DNA of 64,000 bases from Autumnicola sp041679265 (GCF_041679265.1 NZ_JBGFSM010000002.1:62001-126000), one strand, 5' to 3'. Positions 43,189 through 51,910 are shown, counted from the stretch's first letter. A program made the numbers and translations. Notes: generated by a model not told the origin, from the letters alone.

Positions 43189-44241
43189 TGCTGTTTTCTG
43201 TTGAATAGGTCCGGGAATTTCAATTCTTGTACGCGGCAGGCTTTCAGGGTAATTCTTTTGAAGGAAAACAAGTATTTTTTCTCTGAGAAGTACCCTGAGG
43301 TCCCATGCTGTGGGAGAATCTTTGGCGCTAACCAGTAAACGTATTTGCACAGATTTTTCGGTAGCATCGGTTACCTGCACCACATTCACCTGTTGGTCCC
43401 AAAGCGGCGTGCTTTCCAGGATTCGGGTTTGCTCTGCCCTTAATTCATCAAACGGAACGTCATAATCGGTATAAATAAAAACGGTTCCTAAAATATCTGC
43501 CGACTGCCGGGTCCAGTTTTGAAAAGTATTTTCTATAAAATAAGTAGAAGGCACTACCAGCCTTCGTTTATCCCAAATTTTAACCACCACATAAGTGAGG
43601 GTAATTTCTTCAATCCGGCCCCATTCTCCTTCCACAATAACCACGTCCTCCAGGCGCATGGGCTGGGTAATGGCAATCTGGATACCTGCCAGCAAGGTTC
43701 CAATGGCTTTTTGAGCAGCCAGACCAATAATAATCCCCGCTATCCCTGCAGAGGTTAACAGGCTAACTCCTACAGATCTAATACTTTCAAAGCTCATAAG
43801 CGCAATCCCCAACGCGAGAATCACAATTATAAAAATTACAATGTTCTCCAGGATCATAAACTGTGTGTAAACTTTCCTTGCTTTAAGGTTGTCTTCAGAA
43901 GAAACATCATATTTGCGCAGCATATGGCTCTTGAAAATTCTTAAGCCAATAATTAAAAACCAGGCAACACTTATAATAAATCCTATGGTAGTGGCGTGTC
44001 CTACCACTTTGTAGGTGTAATTAAAGTGAAAGATCCTGCTAACTATAGCTACTTTTCCCAGGAGGCTGATGAGGAAAATTAGCAGAGGGATCTTTATTCG
44101 ATGGGCTAGATTTACGGGCAGGATATTGCGAGGATCTTTTCCTATTCTTTTAAGAAGATAAAAAGTGGCACCAAAAAGAGCCATTAAAGTAATAATACCA
44201 ATAATTGCATATTTTACCCATTCCTGATCCATATTATCCAT
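43174..44241 (-). CDS. MscS-family small-conductance mechanosensitive ion channel
   Basis: The 355-residue protein has four or five transmembrane helices in its first 170 residues. The pore helix and MscS core are at about 165-195 (SAGIAGIIIGLAAQKAIGTL), followed by the beta domain (GEWGRIEEITLTYVVVKIWD, RRLVVPSTYFIENTFQNWTR). Such channels open under membrane tension and release solutes at osmotic downshock. It is convergent with the GH15 gene, overlapping it by 15 bases. The trehalose genes and this channel together make an osmotic-stress block. Confidence 0.93.
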   Translation of the reverse strand: MDNMDQEWVKYAIIGIITLMALFGATFYLLKRIGKDPRNILPVNLAHRIKIPLLIFLISLLGKVAIVSRIFHFNYTYKVVGHATTIGFIISVAWFLIIGLRIFKSHMLRKYDVSSEDNLKARKVYTQFMILENIVIFIIVILALGIALMSFESIRSVGVSLLTSAGIAGIIIGLAAQKAIGTLLAGIQIAITQPMRLEDVVIVEGEWGRIEEITLTYVVVKIWDKRRLVVPSTYFIENTFQNWTRQSADILGTVFIYTDYDVPFDELRAEQTRILESTPLWDQQVNVVQVTDATEKSVQIRLLVSAKDSPTAWDLRVLLREKILVFLQKNYPESLPRTRIEIPGPIQQKTASEDT

Positions 44242-44373
44242 ATAAAATTATTTGGGGATTTCCCTAAATCTATTGAAAAATGCTATATTTTTAATCCCAT
44301 CCTCTTAAAAATTATAGAGTTTTTAACCTAAAACATTTTCGCCCTTCAAGATTATGTTTAAAAAAAATCAAAA

Positions 44374-45270
44374 ATGAAGAAATTTTATATCCTGAGTATT
44401 TCATTTCTTGCCTGCTGCTTTTATACCAATGCACAGGAAAAATCTATTATTTCTGAAAATGCAAAATTACAACTGGTATCTGATGAATTTGAATTTACTG
44501 AAGGCCCTGCTGCAGACAGCCAGGGAAATGTTTACTTTACAGATCAGCCAAATAACCAGATATTGAAATGGGATGCCGGAACAGGTAAGATTTCTGTTTT
44601 TCTTGAGAACGCTAAAAGGGCAAACGGACTTTTTGTTGATGATAAAGGCAATATTCTCGCCTGTGCCGATGAAAATTTCCAGTTGATCAAAATTTCTCCA
44701 AATAAAGAAATTGAAGCCCTGGTAAGTAATGTTGAAGAGGGAAATCTTAATGGGCCCAATGATTTGTGGGTAGATAAGGAAGGAGGAATTTATTTTACAG
44801 ATCCTTACTACCAGCGGGAATATTGGGAAAGAGAGCAACCGGATCTTCAAGGCCAATATGTCTATTATTTAGCTCCCAGTGAAAAAAAACCCGTGGTTGT
44901 GGCTAAAGACCTTAAAAAACCAAATGGAATTATAGGCACAGCAAATGGGGAAAAATTATACATCGCTGATATTGGTGACGATAAAACCTATTCTTATTCT
45001 ATTTCTGCGGAAGGAACACTAAAGGATAAAACGCTTTTTGCTGAACAGGGTTCTGATAGGATGACTATAGATAATGAAGGGAATGTATATCTAACCGGAA
45101 ACGGGGTGACTGTGTACAATAACAATGGCGAAATAATCAAACATATTCCGGTGGATGAAAACTGGACCGCCAATGTTACTTTTGGAGGTAAGGATTTTAA
45201 AACCTTGTTCATTACCGCAATGGATGCGGTTTACATTCTTAAAATGAACGTCCACGGCACCCGCTGGTAA
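44374..45270 (+). CDS. SMP-30/gluconolactonase/LRE family protein, exported
   Basis: The 298-residue protein starts with a signal peptide (MKKFYILSISFLACCFYTNAQ). The remaining six-bladed propeller has the family features FTEGPAADSQGNVYFTDQPN, NGPNDLWVDKEGGIYFTDPY and KKPNGIIGTANGEKLYIADI. The conserved Glu, Asn and Asp residues of the metal site are present in these segments. It probably hydrolyses sugar lactones in the periplasm. It stands alone; a hairpin follows, and the fatty acid genes are convergent. Confidence 0.9.
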   Translation: MKKFYILSISFLACCFYTNAQEKSIISENAKLQLVSDEFEFTEGPAADSQGNVYFTDQPNNQILKWDAGTGKISVFLENAKRANGLFVDDKGNILACADENFQLIKISPNKEIEALVSNVEEGNLNGPNDLWVDKEGGIYFTDPYYQREYWEREQPDLQGQYVYYLAPSEKKPVVVAKDLKKPNGIIGTANGEKLYIADIGDDKTYSYSISAEGTLKDKTLFAEQGSDRMTIDNEGNVYLTGNGVTVYNNNGEIIKHIPVDENWTANVTFGGKDFKTLFITAMDAVYILKMNVHGTRW

Positions 45271-45286
45271 TACTCAAAAAAGGCAA

Positions 45287-45310
45287 AAGCCATTCCCTGA
45301 AGAATGGCTT
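45287..45310. terminator. Terminator between the SMP-30 gene and fadE
   Basis: AAGCCATTC (45287-45295) pairs with GAATGGCTT (45302-45310) with a 6-base loop. Upstream is CAAAAAAGGCAA and downstream CTGCACTAATC. It is placed to stop transcription from both sides, but the T-tract is weak on the forward strand. Confidence 0.6.
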
Positions 45311-45334
45311 CTGCACTAATCTAACAAAAAGCTT

Positions 45335-47146
45335 TTAAAAGCAGTATTTATTTTCTGAAGTCAGTTTTTCAGCAATGGTATTTCTGAGTTCCACAACATT
45401 AGGCTGATTTTGATACTTGGTGAACCTTTTTAGCCCCATGAGCATCATACGCTGTTCATCACCTTCAGCAAAAGAAACAATGCCCTCTTTTGCTTTTTGT
45501 GTAATGGTATCTACGGCATGGTAAAGGTAAAGTTTCGCCATGGCAATTTGTTCTTTTTGTTCTTCTTCACCAAAACGTCTGGCATTCTTTTCTGCTCTCA
45601 GAATAGCAGATTCCGCCAGATAAATTTCAATTAAAATATCTGCGGAAGCCAGTAAAAGCTGCTGATGTTCCTCCAGTTGCGGCCCAAATTTTTGCACAGC
45701 GCTTCCTGCAGTCATTAAAAATACTTTCTTAAGCTTGCCAATCATTTCTTTTTCTTCAGCAAGAAGTTCAGAATAATCAGGTTTGTCCATAGACGGAATC
45801 CCGGTTAATTCATCTGCAACGGCGGTAGCCGGACCTAAAAGGTCAACATGCCCTTTCATGGCTTTTTTAACCAGCATGCCAACGGTCAACATTCTGTTAA
45901 TCTCGTTGGTACCTTCATAAATCCTGGCGATCCGGGCATCCCTCCAGGCAGATTCCATAGGTGTATCTGCCGAGAATCCCATTCCCCCAAAGATCTGGAT
46001 TCCTTCATCGCTGCAGTTCTGGATATCTTCAGAACAGGCTACTTTTAGAATAGAACATTCAATAGCATATTCCTCAACACCTTTCAATTCTGCCTCTGCA
46101 TGGGAATTCCCGCTGTCCTGGCGAATCTGGATCCTGTCTTCTATATTTTTAGCGGCACGGTAAGCAGCCGCTTCCCCGGCGTAGGCTGAAGTTGCCATCT
46201 CGGCAAGTTTAGACTTTATTGCCCCAAATTTTGCAATAGGGGTATCAAATTGTACACGGTCATTAGCATATTTCACAGCGAGATCTGTAACCCTGCGCTG
46301 CGCATCAAGGGAAGCAGCAGCAAGTTTAATACGCCCAACATTTAAGGCATTCATGGCGATTTTAAAACCATTGCCTCTTTCAGAAAGCATATTCTCCACA
46401 GGTACTTTAGTATCATTAAAAAATACCTGCCGGGTAGAGGAGGAGTGAATCCCTAATTTCTTTTCTTCTTCGCCAAAAGACATTCCGTTGGGATTGTCTT
46501 TATCATATTCCACGATAAATCCGGTTATGTATTTATCATTTTCAATACGCGCAAATACAATAAATAAATCGGCAAAGCCTGCATTGGAAATCCACATTTT
46601 CTGCCCGCTGATGCTGTAATATTTACCGTCATCAGAAAGTACGGCTTTGGTTTTCCCTGAATTCGCATCACTTCCCGCTCCGGGTTCCGTTAAACAATAA
46701 GCCCCAAACCATTCGCCGGTAGCAAGTTTGGGAACATATTTTTTCTTTTGTTCCTCGGTACCATACAAGGTGATGGGCATAGTACCAATTCCAGTATGCG
46801 CACCAAAAGCAGTGGCAATAGAACCTGTAGCTCCGGAAATATAATCACACACCAGCATGGTGGAGACAAAGCCCATCCCAAGGCCGTCATATTCTTCCGG
46901 AACTGCCACACCAAGGAAACCAAGTTCCCCGGCTTTTTGCATAATTTCTTCGGTTAAAGCATAATTCTTTTTTTCGAATTCCTCTTTGTTTGGCCAGATT
47001 TCGCGATCTACAAATTCCTTTACAGAATCGCGCATCATTTTTTGCTCGTCATTAAAATCTTCAGGAGTGAAGACCTCTTTGCAGTTGGTTTCCTTTACCA
47101 GGAATTGCCCGCCACGGAGTAATTGTTTATCTGTTTTAGTTTCCAT
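45335..47146 (-). CDS. fadE: Acyl-CoA dehydrogenase
   Basis: The 603-residue protein has the acyl-CoA dehydrogenase domains in order: an N-terminal helical part (FNDEQKMMRDSVKEFVDREI), the beta domain with CLTEPGAGSDANSGKTKAVL, and the C-terminal part with YAIECSILKVACSEDIQNCS, GIQIFGGMGFSADTPMES and RIARIYEGTNEINRMLTVGM. The extra C-terminal region (about 420-603) is typical of the larger Bacteroidota members. It performs the first oxidation of fatty acid beta-oxidation with FAD. It is the last gene of the marR-fadB-fadA-fadE operon, separated from fadA by a four-helix-bundle gene. Confidence 0.93.
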   Translation of the reverse strand: METKTDKQLLRGGQFLVKETNCKEVFTPEDFNDEQKMMRDSVKEFVDREIWPNKEEFEKKNYALTEEIMQKAGELGFLGVAVPEEYDGLGMGFVSTMLVCDYISGATGSIATAFGAHTGIGTMPITLYGTEEQKKKYVPKLATGEWFGAYCLTEPGAGSDANSGKTKAVLSDDGKYYSISGQKMWISNAGFADLFIVFARIENDKYITGFIVEYDKDNPNGMSFGEEEKKLGIHSSSTRQVFFNDTKVPVENMLSERGNGFKIAMNALNVGRIKLAAASLDAQRRVTDLAVKYANDRVQFDTPIAKFGAIKSKLAEMATSAYAGEAAAYRAAKNIEDRIQIRQDSGNSHAEAELKGVEEYAIECSILKVACSEDIQNCSDEGIQIFGGMGFSADTPMESAWRDARIARIYEGTNEINRMLTVGMLVKKAMKGHVDLLGPATAVADELTGIPSMDKPDYSELLAEEKEMIGKLKKVFLMTAGSAVQKFGPQLEEHQQLLLASADILIEIYLAESAILRAEKNARRFGEEEQKEQIAMAKLYLYHAVDTITQKAKEGIVSFAEGDEQRMMLMGLKRFTKYQNQPNVVELRNTIAEKLTSENKYCF

Positions 47147-47152
47147 TTTATT

Positions 47153-47200
47153 ATTTTGAATTTTGTATTATAAATTTTGAATGTTCATAATGCGCATTTA
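47153..47200. repeat. 7-bp-period tract 3' of the four-helix-bundle gene
   Basis: On the forward strand seven heptads follow one another: ATTTTGA, ATTTTGT, ATTATAA, ATTTTGA, ATGTTCA, TAATGCG, CATTTAT. It fills the gap between fadE and the four-helix-bundle gene. It is built like the heptads of the 10.7-11.75 kb array. The palindrome AATGCGCATT sits at 47189-47198. Confidence 0.7.
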
Positions 47201-47551
47201 TTAAATGTTCTTTTGTGCTGTTATTATGATTTTTGTAATAATATTGATTATGTGAGTTAACTCTTCTATTTCATTTGAGACTTCAAGCTTTGTCAGCTCC
47301 GATTCTTTTAATAATCTCAACCAATATTTGGTTTCTCTAGCTTCTTTTGAAGCAATAGACATTTTACTTATAAAATCTTTTTTTGATTGTGCAGCAGTTG
47401 CTTCTTCTACATTTGCACCAATACTGGTTGCAGATCTTAATAGTTGCTTTGAAATAATGAATTCTTTTTCCGCCTGAAGTTTCTTGAAAAGAGAAATCAT
47501 ATTTAGTGAGAACTTGAAAGTTTTGTCCAATATGATATTTTTACTTTTCAA
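47201..47551 (-). CDS. Four-helix-bundle protein (23S rRNA-intervening-sequence protein type)
   Basis: The 116-residue product has the family pattern: KTFKFSLNMISLFKKLQAEK, then EFIISKQLLRSATSIGANVE, EATAAQSKKDFISKMSIASK and ARETKYWLRLLKES. Relatives are encoded inside 23S rRNA intervening sequences of some spirochaetes, but free-standing genes are common in Bacteroidota. The start codon is TTG at 47551 (read in reverse); no in-frame ATG exists before the upstream stop. The gene sits between fadA and fadE with 7-bp-period tracts on both sides, which looks like an insertion into the operon. Its function is unknown. Confidence 0.87.
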   Translation of the reverse strand: MKSKNIILDKTFKFSLNMISLFKKLQAEKEFIISKQLLRSATSIGANVEEATAAQSKKDFISKMSIASKEARETKYWLRLLKESELTKLEVSNEIEELTHIINIITKIIITAQKNI

Positions 47552-47560
47552 ATTTTTCTC

Positions 47561-47600
47561 ATTTATAATTCAACATTCAGCATCCAACATTTAACATCAT
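47561..47600. repeat. 7-bp-period tract 5' of the four-helix-bundle gene
   Basis: On the forward strand the heptads ATTCAAC, ATTCAGC, ATCCAAC and ATTTAAC run from 47568 to 47595, with weaker heptads on both sides. The tract fills the space between fadA and the four-helix-bundle gene and may overlap the ribosome-binding region of that gene. Confidence 0.75.
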
Positions 47601-48791
47601 TTAAAATACTTCATACACTCCCGCAGCTCCCTGTCCGGTTCCCACGCACATGGTTACCATGGCATATTTGTCTTTTAGGTTACGTTTTCGCATTTCATCA
47701 AAAATCTGAACCGAGAGTTTTGCTCCTGTACATCCTAATGGATGGCCCATAGAAATCGCCCCGCCATTCACATTTAATCGCTCTTTATCCAGTCCAAGTT
47801 CCCTTATCACCGCAAGGGATTGGGAAGCAAAGGCTTCATTAAGTTCAATAAGTTCTATATCGTCCTGTTTAAGACCTGCCTGTTTCAGTGCTTTTGGAAT
47901 GGCATGAACAGGGCCAATGCCCATGATGCGTGGTTCTACTCCCACGGCCGTATAACTTACCAGCCTGGCGATGGGTTCTATGTTTAATTCTTTTACCATT
48001 TCTTCGCTCATCACCATGGTAAAGGCTGCGCCATCGCTCATTTGTGATGAATTTCCCGCGGTTACACTTCCGCCTTCAGCAAAAACGGGACGCAGCTTAT
48101 TTAAAACTTCAATGGAAGTATCGGCACGTGGCCCTTCATCTTTATTTATGGTATAAGACCTGGTTTGTTTTTTACCATTTTCATCCACATAGGTCTGGTC
48201 GATTTTTATAGGAACAATCTGATCCTGGAAACGATCTTCTTCCTGGGCTTTTAAAGACTTTTGATGAGAATTATAAGCGAATTCATCCTGGTCTTCCCGG
48301 CTAACATCATATTTTTTTGCAACGGCTTCCGCAGTAAGGCCCATTCCCCAGTAATAATCCTCATGGCCTTCTTTTGCCAGTTTATAATCGGGTACCGGTT
48401 TATATCCTCCCATTGGGATATAGCTCATGCTTTCGGCGCCACCTGCAATAATGCAATCTGCCATTCCGCTCTGGATTTTTGCCGTTGCCATGGCGATGGT
48501 TTCCAATCCCGAGGCGCAATACCGGTTAACGGTGACTCCGGGAACATCTTCAATTTTAAGTCCCATCAGCGAAATTAAACGTCCTACATTCAGGCCTTGT
48601 TCTGCCTCGGGCATGGCGTTTCCAACCATCACATCGTCAATGCGCTTTTTATCAAATTCAGGCAACTGTTCCATCATGTACTGTATGGTTTCCGCTGCAA
48701 GCTCATCTGGCCTTTTAAATCTGAAAACTCCGCGAGGCGCTTTTCCTACCGCGGTTCTGTATGCTTTTACTATGTATGCTGTTTTGTTCAT
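47601..48791 (-). CDS. fadA: Acetyl-CoA C-acyltransferase (3-ketoacyl-CoA thiolase)
   Basis: The 396-residue protein has the thiolase active-site Cys92 in VNRYCASGLETIAMA, the His in GGAISMGHPLGCTGAKL and the second Cys in YAMVTMCVGTGQGAAGVYEV. It carries out the last, thiolytic step of beta-oxidation. The gene lies 71 bases after fadB in the same operon; that gap holds a 7-bp-period tract. The start MNKTAYIVKAYRTAVGKA is clear. Confidence 0.95.
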   Translation of the reverse strand: MNKTAYIVKAYRTAVGKAPRGVFRFKRPDELAAETIQYMMEQLPEFDKKRIDDVMVGNAMPEAEQGLNVGRLISLMGLKIEDVPGVTVNRYCASGLETIAMATAKIQSGMADCIIAGGAESMSYIPMGGYKPVPDYKLAKEGHEDYYWGMGLTAEAVAKKYDVSREDQDEFAYNSHQKSLKAQEEDRFQDQIVPIKIDQTYVDENGKKQTRSYTINKDEGPRADTSIEVLNKLRPVFAEGGSVTAGNSSQMSDGAAFTMVMSEEMVKELNIEPIARLVSYTAVGVEPRIMGIGPVHAIPKALKQAGLKQDDIELIELNEAFASQSLAVIRELGLDKERLNVNGGAISMGHPLGCTGAKLSVQIFDEMRKRNLKDKYAMVTMCVGTGQGAAGVYEVF

Positions 48792-48793
48792 TG

Positions 48794-48856
48794 TTTTGAA
48801 TTTTAAATTTTAAATGCTGAATTATTAATCTTTTGTAACTCAACATTCATCATTCA
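48794..48856. repeat. 7-bp-period tract between fadB and fadA
   Basis: Nine heptads follow in register on the forward strand: TTTTGAA, TTTTAAA, TTTTAAA, TGCTGAA, TTATTAA, TCTTTTG, TAACTCA, ACATTCA, TCATTCA. It fills nearly the whole fadB-fadA gap. It resembles the tracts around the four-helix-bundle gene but contains no gene. Confidence 0.75.
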
Positions 48857-48862
48857 GCCTTT

Positions 48863-51268
48863 TTAATTTCTTAGCGGTTTCCCCTTTTTCAACATATGCT
48901 CGAGTCTTTCAAGGGTTTTTCGCTCTCCTGTGAGGGAAAGGAATGCTTCTCTTTCCAGATCAAGTAAATATTGTTCACTCACATAAGATGCTTCAGACAA
49001 ATCTCCCCCGGCCATTACATAAGCCAGTTTGTTGGCAATCTTCTTATCATGTTCGCTAATATATTTTCCGGCATACATCTGGTCTGTTCCCACATAAAAT
49101 GCTCCCAAAGCCTGTTTTCCCAAAACTTTAATATCTTTCCGCGGAATGGGTTTTGTATATCCGTTCTCGGCCATTAGCAAAGCATGTTTTTTAGCAATTG
49201 CCAACTGCCGGTCTGGATTTATAACCACAATATCTTTTCCTTTTTGAAGAATATTGGTATCGTACGCTTCATAAGCTGAAGTGGACACTTTTGCCATTCC
49301 AATAGTGAGGAAGTGTTCGCGCAAACGGTTCAATTCCACATCATCTTTCTGATAAGTCTCCGCGGCCCTTACGGTCATTTCCTTAGAACCTCCGCCGCCG
49401 GGAATTACCCCCACACCAAATTCAACTAAACCAATGTAGGTTTCGGCTGCCGCAACGACTTTATCTGCATGTAAAGAAAGTTCACAGCCACCACCAAGCG
49501 TCATTGCGTGTGGTGCGGCCACTGTGGGGATAGAGGAGTAGCGCATGCGCATCATGGTATCCTGAAAATACTTGATGGCCATGTTCAATTCTTCGTATTC
49601 CTGCTCCACAGCCATCATAAAGATCATCCCAATATTGGCGCCCACAGAAAAATTCTTGCCATTATTGGCAACAACCAGCCCCTGGTAATCTTTTTCAGCA
49701 ATATCAAAAGCCTTGTTTATTCCGTCTAAAACATCCCCGCCAATAGTATTCATTTTACTGCGGAACTCTACGTTCAGGATTCCGTCACCAAGATCTTCAA
49801 CAACAACTCCACTGTTGCTAAAAACTTCTTTAGATTCCCTGATATTATCCAGAATGATAAAGGCATCCTGCCCGGGTACTTTTACCTGTTCTTTTTTCTC
49901 AAGATCGTAGTAATAGGAATTGCCATTTTTAACGGTGTAAAAGCTCTTGCTTCCGCTTTCCAGCATTTCATTAACCCAGGCGGCGGGCTCTTTGCCTTCT
50001 GCCTTCATCATTTCAATGCCTTTTTCAACGCCAATGGCGTCCCAAATTTGAAAAGGCCCATGTTCCCAGCCAAAACCTGCCTTCATGGCATCGTCTATTT
50101 TGTAAAGCTGATCTGTAATTTCCGGAATACGATTAGAAGCATAAGCAAAAAGGGCGGAAAAATTCTTGCGGAAAAATTCCCCGGCTTTATCTTTTCCATT
50201 TACTAATACCGGAAAACGATCTGCAACTTTATCTATGGTTTTGGTTTGTTCCAGGGTGGCGAAATTTGCCTTTTTCTGGTCACGATATTCAAGGGTTTCT
50301 AAATCAAGCGACTTAATGGTGCTGGATCCATCCTCACTTTTAATCTTCTTATAAAATCCCTGTCCGCTTTTACTGCCAAACCATTCATTTTCTACCATGG
50401 TTCCAATATAATCCGGCATCGCAAAAAGGTGATGCGCTTCGTCCTGTGGCACGCCTTTATGAAGTCCGTTTGCAACATGTACCAAAGTATCCAGGCCAAC
50501 CACATCTACAGTTCTAAAAGTAGCCGACTTCTGCCGGCCAATTACAGGGCCGGTAAGTTTATCTACTTCCTCAATGGTCATTCCCATATCTTTCACCGTA
50601 TGGAAAAGGCTCATAATGCTGAAAATACCAACGCGGTTTCCAATAAATGCCGGAGTATCTTTAGCTACTACAGAAGTTTTACCGAGGAACTTTTCTCCAT
50701 ATTCATTTAGAAACTCAAGAACTTCATCTGAAGTTTCCGGGCCGGGAATTATTTCAAATAACCTTAGATATCTTGGCGGGTTGAAAAAGTGGGTTCCGCA
50801 GAAGTGCTTCTGAAAATCTTCACTCCGGCCTTCGCTCATTTGCTGGATTGGAATTCCAGAGGTATTTGAAGTAATTAAAGTTCCTTCTTTCCTGTGTTTT
50901 TCAAGATTATCAAAAACCTGTTTTTTAATGTCCAGTCGTTCCACCACCACTTCAATAATCCAGTCGGCTTCAGAAACTTTAGAAATATCGTCCTGAAGGT
51001 TTCCTGTTTCAATGCGATTGGCAAAATCTTTATGATAAATAGGGGAGGGCTTGGATTTTAAAGCAGTTTGGAGGGAATCGTTCACAATCCTGTTACGAAC
51101 CTGTTCATCCTCAAGTGTTAGCCCCTTTTTCTTTTCTCTCTCATTAAGTTCCCGCGGAACAATATCCAGAAGCAGTACCTCCACGCCAATATTGGCAAAA
51201 TGGCAGGCAATGCCGCTTCCCATAATTCCTGAACCAATGACAGCAACTTTATTAATTCTTCTCTTCAT
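48863..51268 (-). CDS. fadB: Multifunctional 3-hydroxyacyl-CoA dehydrogenase / enoyl-CoA hydratase
   Basis: The 801-residue protein has the dehydrogenase first and the hydratase last (FadN-like order). The NAD-binding motif VAVIGSGIMGSGIACHFANI is at about 9-28, the dehydrogenase continues with CGTHFFNPPRYLRLFEIIPG, and the crotonase-type domain begins at about 490 (FRSKMNTIGGDVLDGINKAF) with GGGCELSLHADKVVAAAETY. It catalyses the hydration and second oxidation of beta-oxidation. It starts 34 bases after the marR stop codon, so marR and fadB are one transcript. Confidence 0.94.
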   Translation of the reverse strand: MKRRINKVAVIGSGIMGSGIACHFANIGVEVLLLDIVPRELNEREKKKGLTLEDEQVRNRIVNDSLQTALKSKPSPIYHKDFANRIETGNLQDDISKVSEADWIIEVVVERLDIKKQVFDNLEKHRKEGTLITSNTSGIPIQQMSEGRSEDFQKHFCGTHFFNPPRYLRLFEIIPGPETSDEVLEFLNEYGEKFLGKTSVVAKDTPAFIGNRVGIFSIMSLFHTVKDMGMTIEEVDKLTGPVIGRQKSATFRTVDVVGLDTLVHVANGLHKGVPQDEAHHLFAMPDYIGTMVENEWFGSKSGQGFYKKIKSEDGSSTIKSLDLETLEYRDQKKANFATLEQTKTIDKVADRFPVLVNGKDKAGEFFRKNFSALFAYASNRIPEITDQLYKIDDAMKAGFGWEHGPFQIWDAIGVEKGIEMMKAEGKEPAAWVNEMLESGSKSFYTVKNGNSYYYDLEKKEQVKVPGQDAFIILDNIRESKEVFSNSGVVVEDLGDGILNVEFRSKMNTIGGDVLDGINKAFDIAEKDYQGLVVANNGKNFSVGANIGMIFMMAVEQEYEELNMAIKYFQDTMMRMRYSSIPTVAAPHAMTLGGGCELSLHADKVVAAAETYIGLVEFGVGVIPGGGGSKEMTVRAAETYQKDDVELNRLREHFLTIGMAKVSTSAYEAYDTNILQKGKDIVVINPDRQLAIAKKHALLMAENGYTKPIPRKDIKVLGKQALGAFYVGTDQMYAGKYISEHDKKIANKLAYVMAGGDLSEASYVSEQYLLDLEREAFLSLTGERKTLERLEHMLKKGKPLRN

Positions 51269-51302
51269 TTCCTGGTTAATTTTATAGTTTATCTCAACGG
51301 GA

Positions 51303-51773
51303 TTATTCTTCCCGCTGTTTAGCGTTTATCGCAATTTCTTCCCGGTAAATTTTTTTCTCGGCAATAAGATCGGTAATGGTATTTGCTACTTTATTGAAGG
51401 TCTTAAGATCTTCTTCGGAAACGTTTTCTTTAACAGCTTCGTCAAACCTTAGCACCACCGTTTTAGAGAATTCCCGCATTTCTTTTCCAAAATCGGTTAA
51501 ATGCAAAAGAACACTTCGGCCATCTTCCGGATTTCTTTTGCGTAAAATGAGCCCCTTCTCTTCCATAGATTTTAAAATGCGTGACAGGCTGGTGGCTTCC
51601 ATGCCCATTTTTGGACCAAGAGAGGTAGAAGGAGTACCTTTTTCAGGATCTATGCTTAAAAGGGCAAATCCCGTTGCCATTGTACTTCCTGCTTTTCCGG
51701 CTTCTTCATTATACATTTTTGAAACCGCCATCCAGGTTGCTCGCAATACATAATCTATAGTTTTTTCCTTCAT
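51303..51773 (-). CDS. MarR family transcriptional regulator of the beta-oxidation operon
   Basis: The 156-residue protein has a MarR winged helix: KMGMEATSLSRILKSMEEKG (recognition region) and LILRKRNPEDGRSVLLHLTD (wing). MarR proteins bind as dimers to palindromes and are released by small ligands. It is the first gene of the operon with fadB, fadA and fadE. A 18-bp perfect palindrome lies beside its promoter. The likely ligand is an acyl-CoA or fatty acid, inferred from the genes it leads. Confidence 0.92.
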   Translation of the reverse strand: MKEKTIDYVLRATWMAVSKMYNEEAGKAGSTMATGFALLSIDPEKGTPSTSLGPKMGMEATSLSRILKSMEEKGLILRKRNPEDGRSVLLHLTDFGKEMREFSKTVVLRFDEAVKENVSEEDLKTFNKVANTITDLIAEKKIYREEIAINAKQREE

Positions 51774-51791
51774 CTTTTATGGGATGAATTC

Positions 51792-51825
51792 CAAAGTTAA
51801 TAAAAAATATTATGCATGCATAATA
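51792..51825 (-). promoter_or_regulatory. Promoter and palindromic operator of the marR-fad operon
   Basis: On the reverse strand a perfect -7 element TAACTTTG lies at 51792-51799, 18 bases before the marR ATG. Immediately upstream is an 18-bp perfect palindrome, TATTATGCATGCATAATA, at 51808-51825, covering the region where the -33 element would be. This is the expected placement for a MarR operator that blocks RNA polymerase. Confidence 0.6.
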
Positions 51826-51879
51826 AATTGATGTAAATTAATTATTATCCCTGAGTGATGAGATAATAGTATCTAAAAC

Positions 51880-51910
51880 AACTAACTCCCCGGATTACGG
51901 AGAGTTAGTT
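51880..51910 (-). terminator. Terminator of the acyl-CoA synthetase gene
   Basis: AACTAACTC (51880-51888) pairs with GAGTTAGTT (51902-51910) with inner CCG/CGG pairing. It lies 27 bases after the stop codon of the synthetase gene (read in reverse) and separates it from the marR promoter. The following T-rich tract is weak. Confidence 0.6.

Noticed and set aside
47201..47551. The four-helix-bundle gene as evidence of a 23S rRNA gene or intervening sequence
   Set aside because: The surrounding DNA codes for beta-oxidation enzymes and no rRNA sequence is visible.
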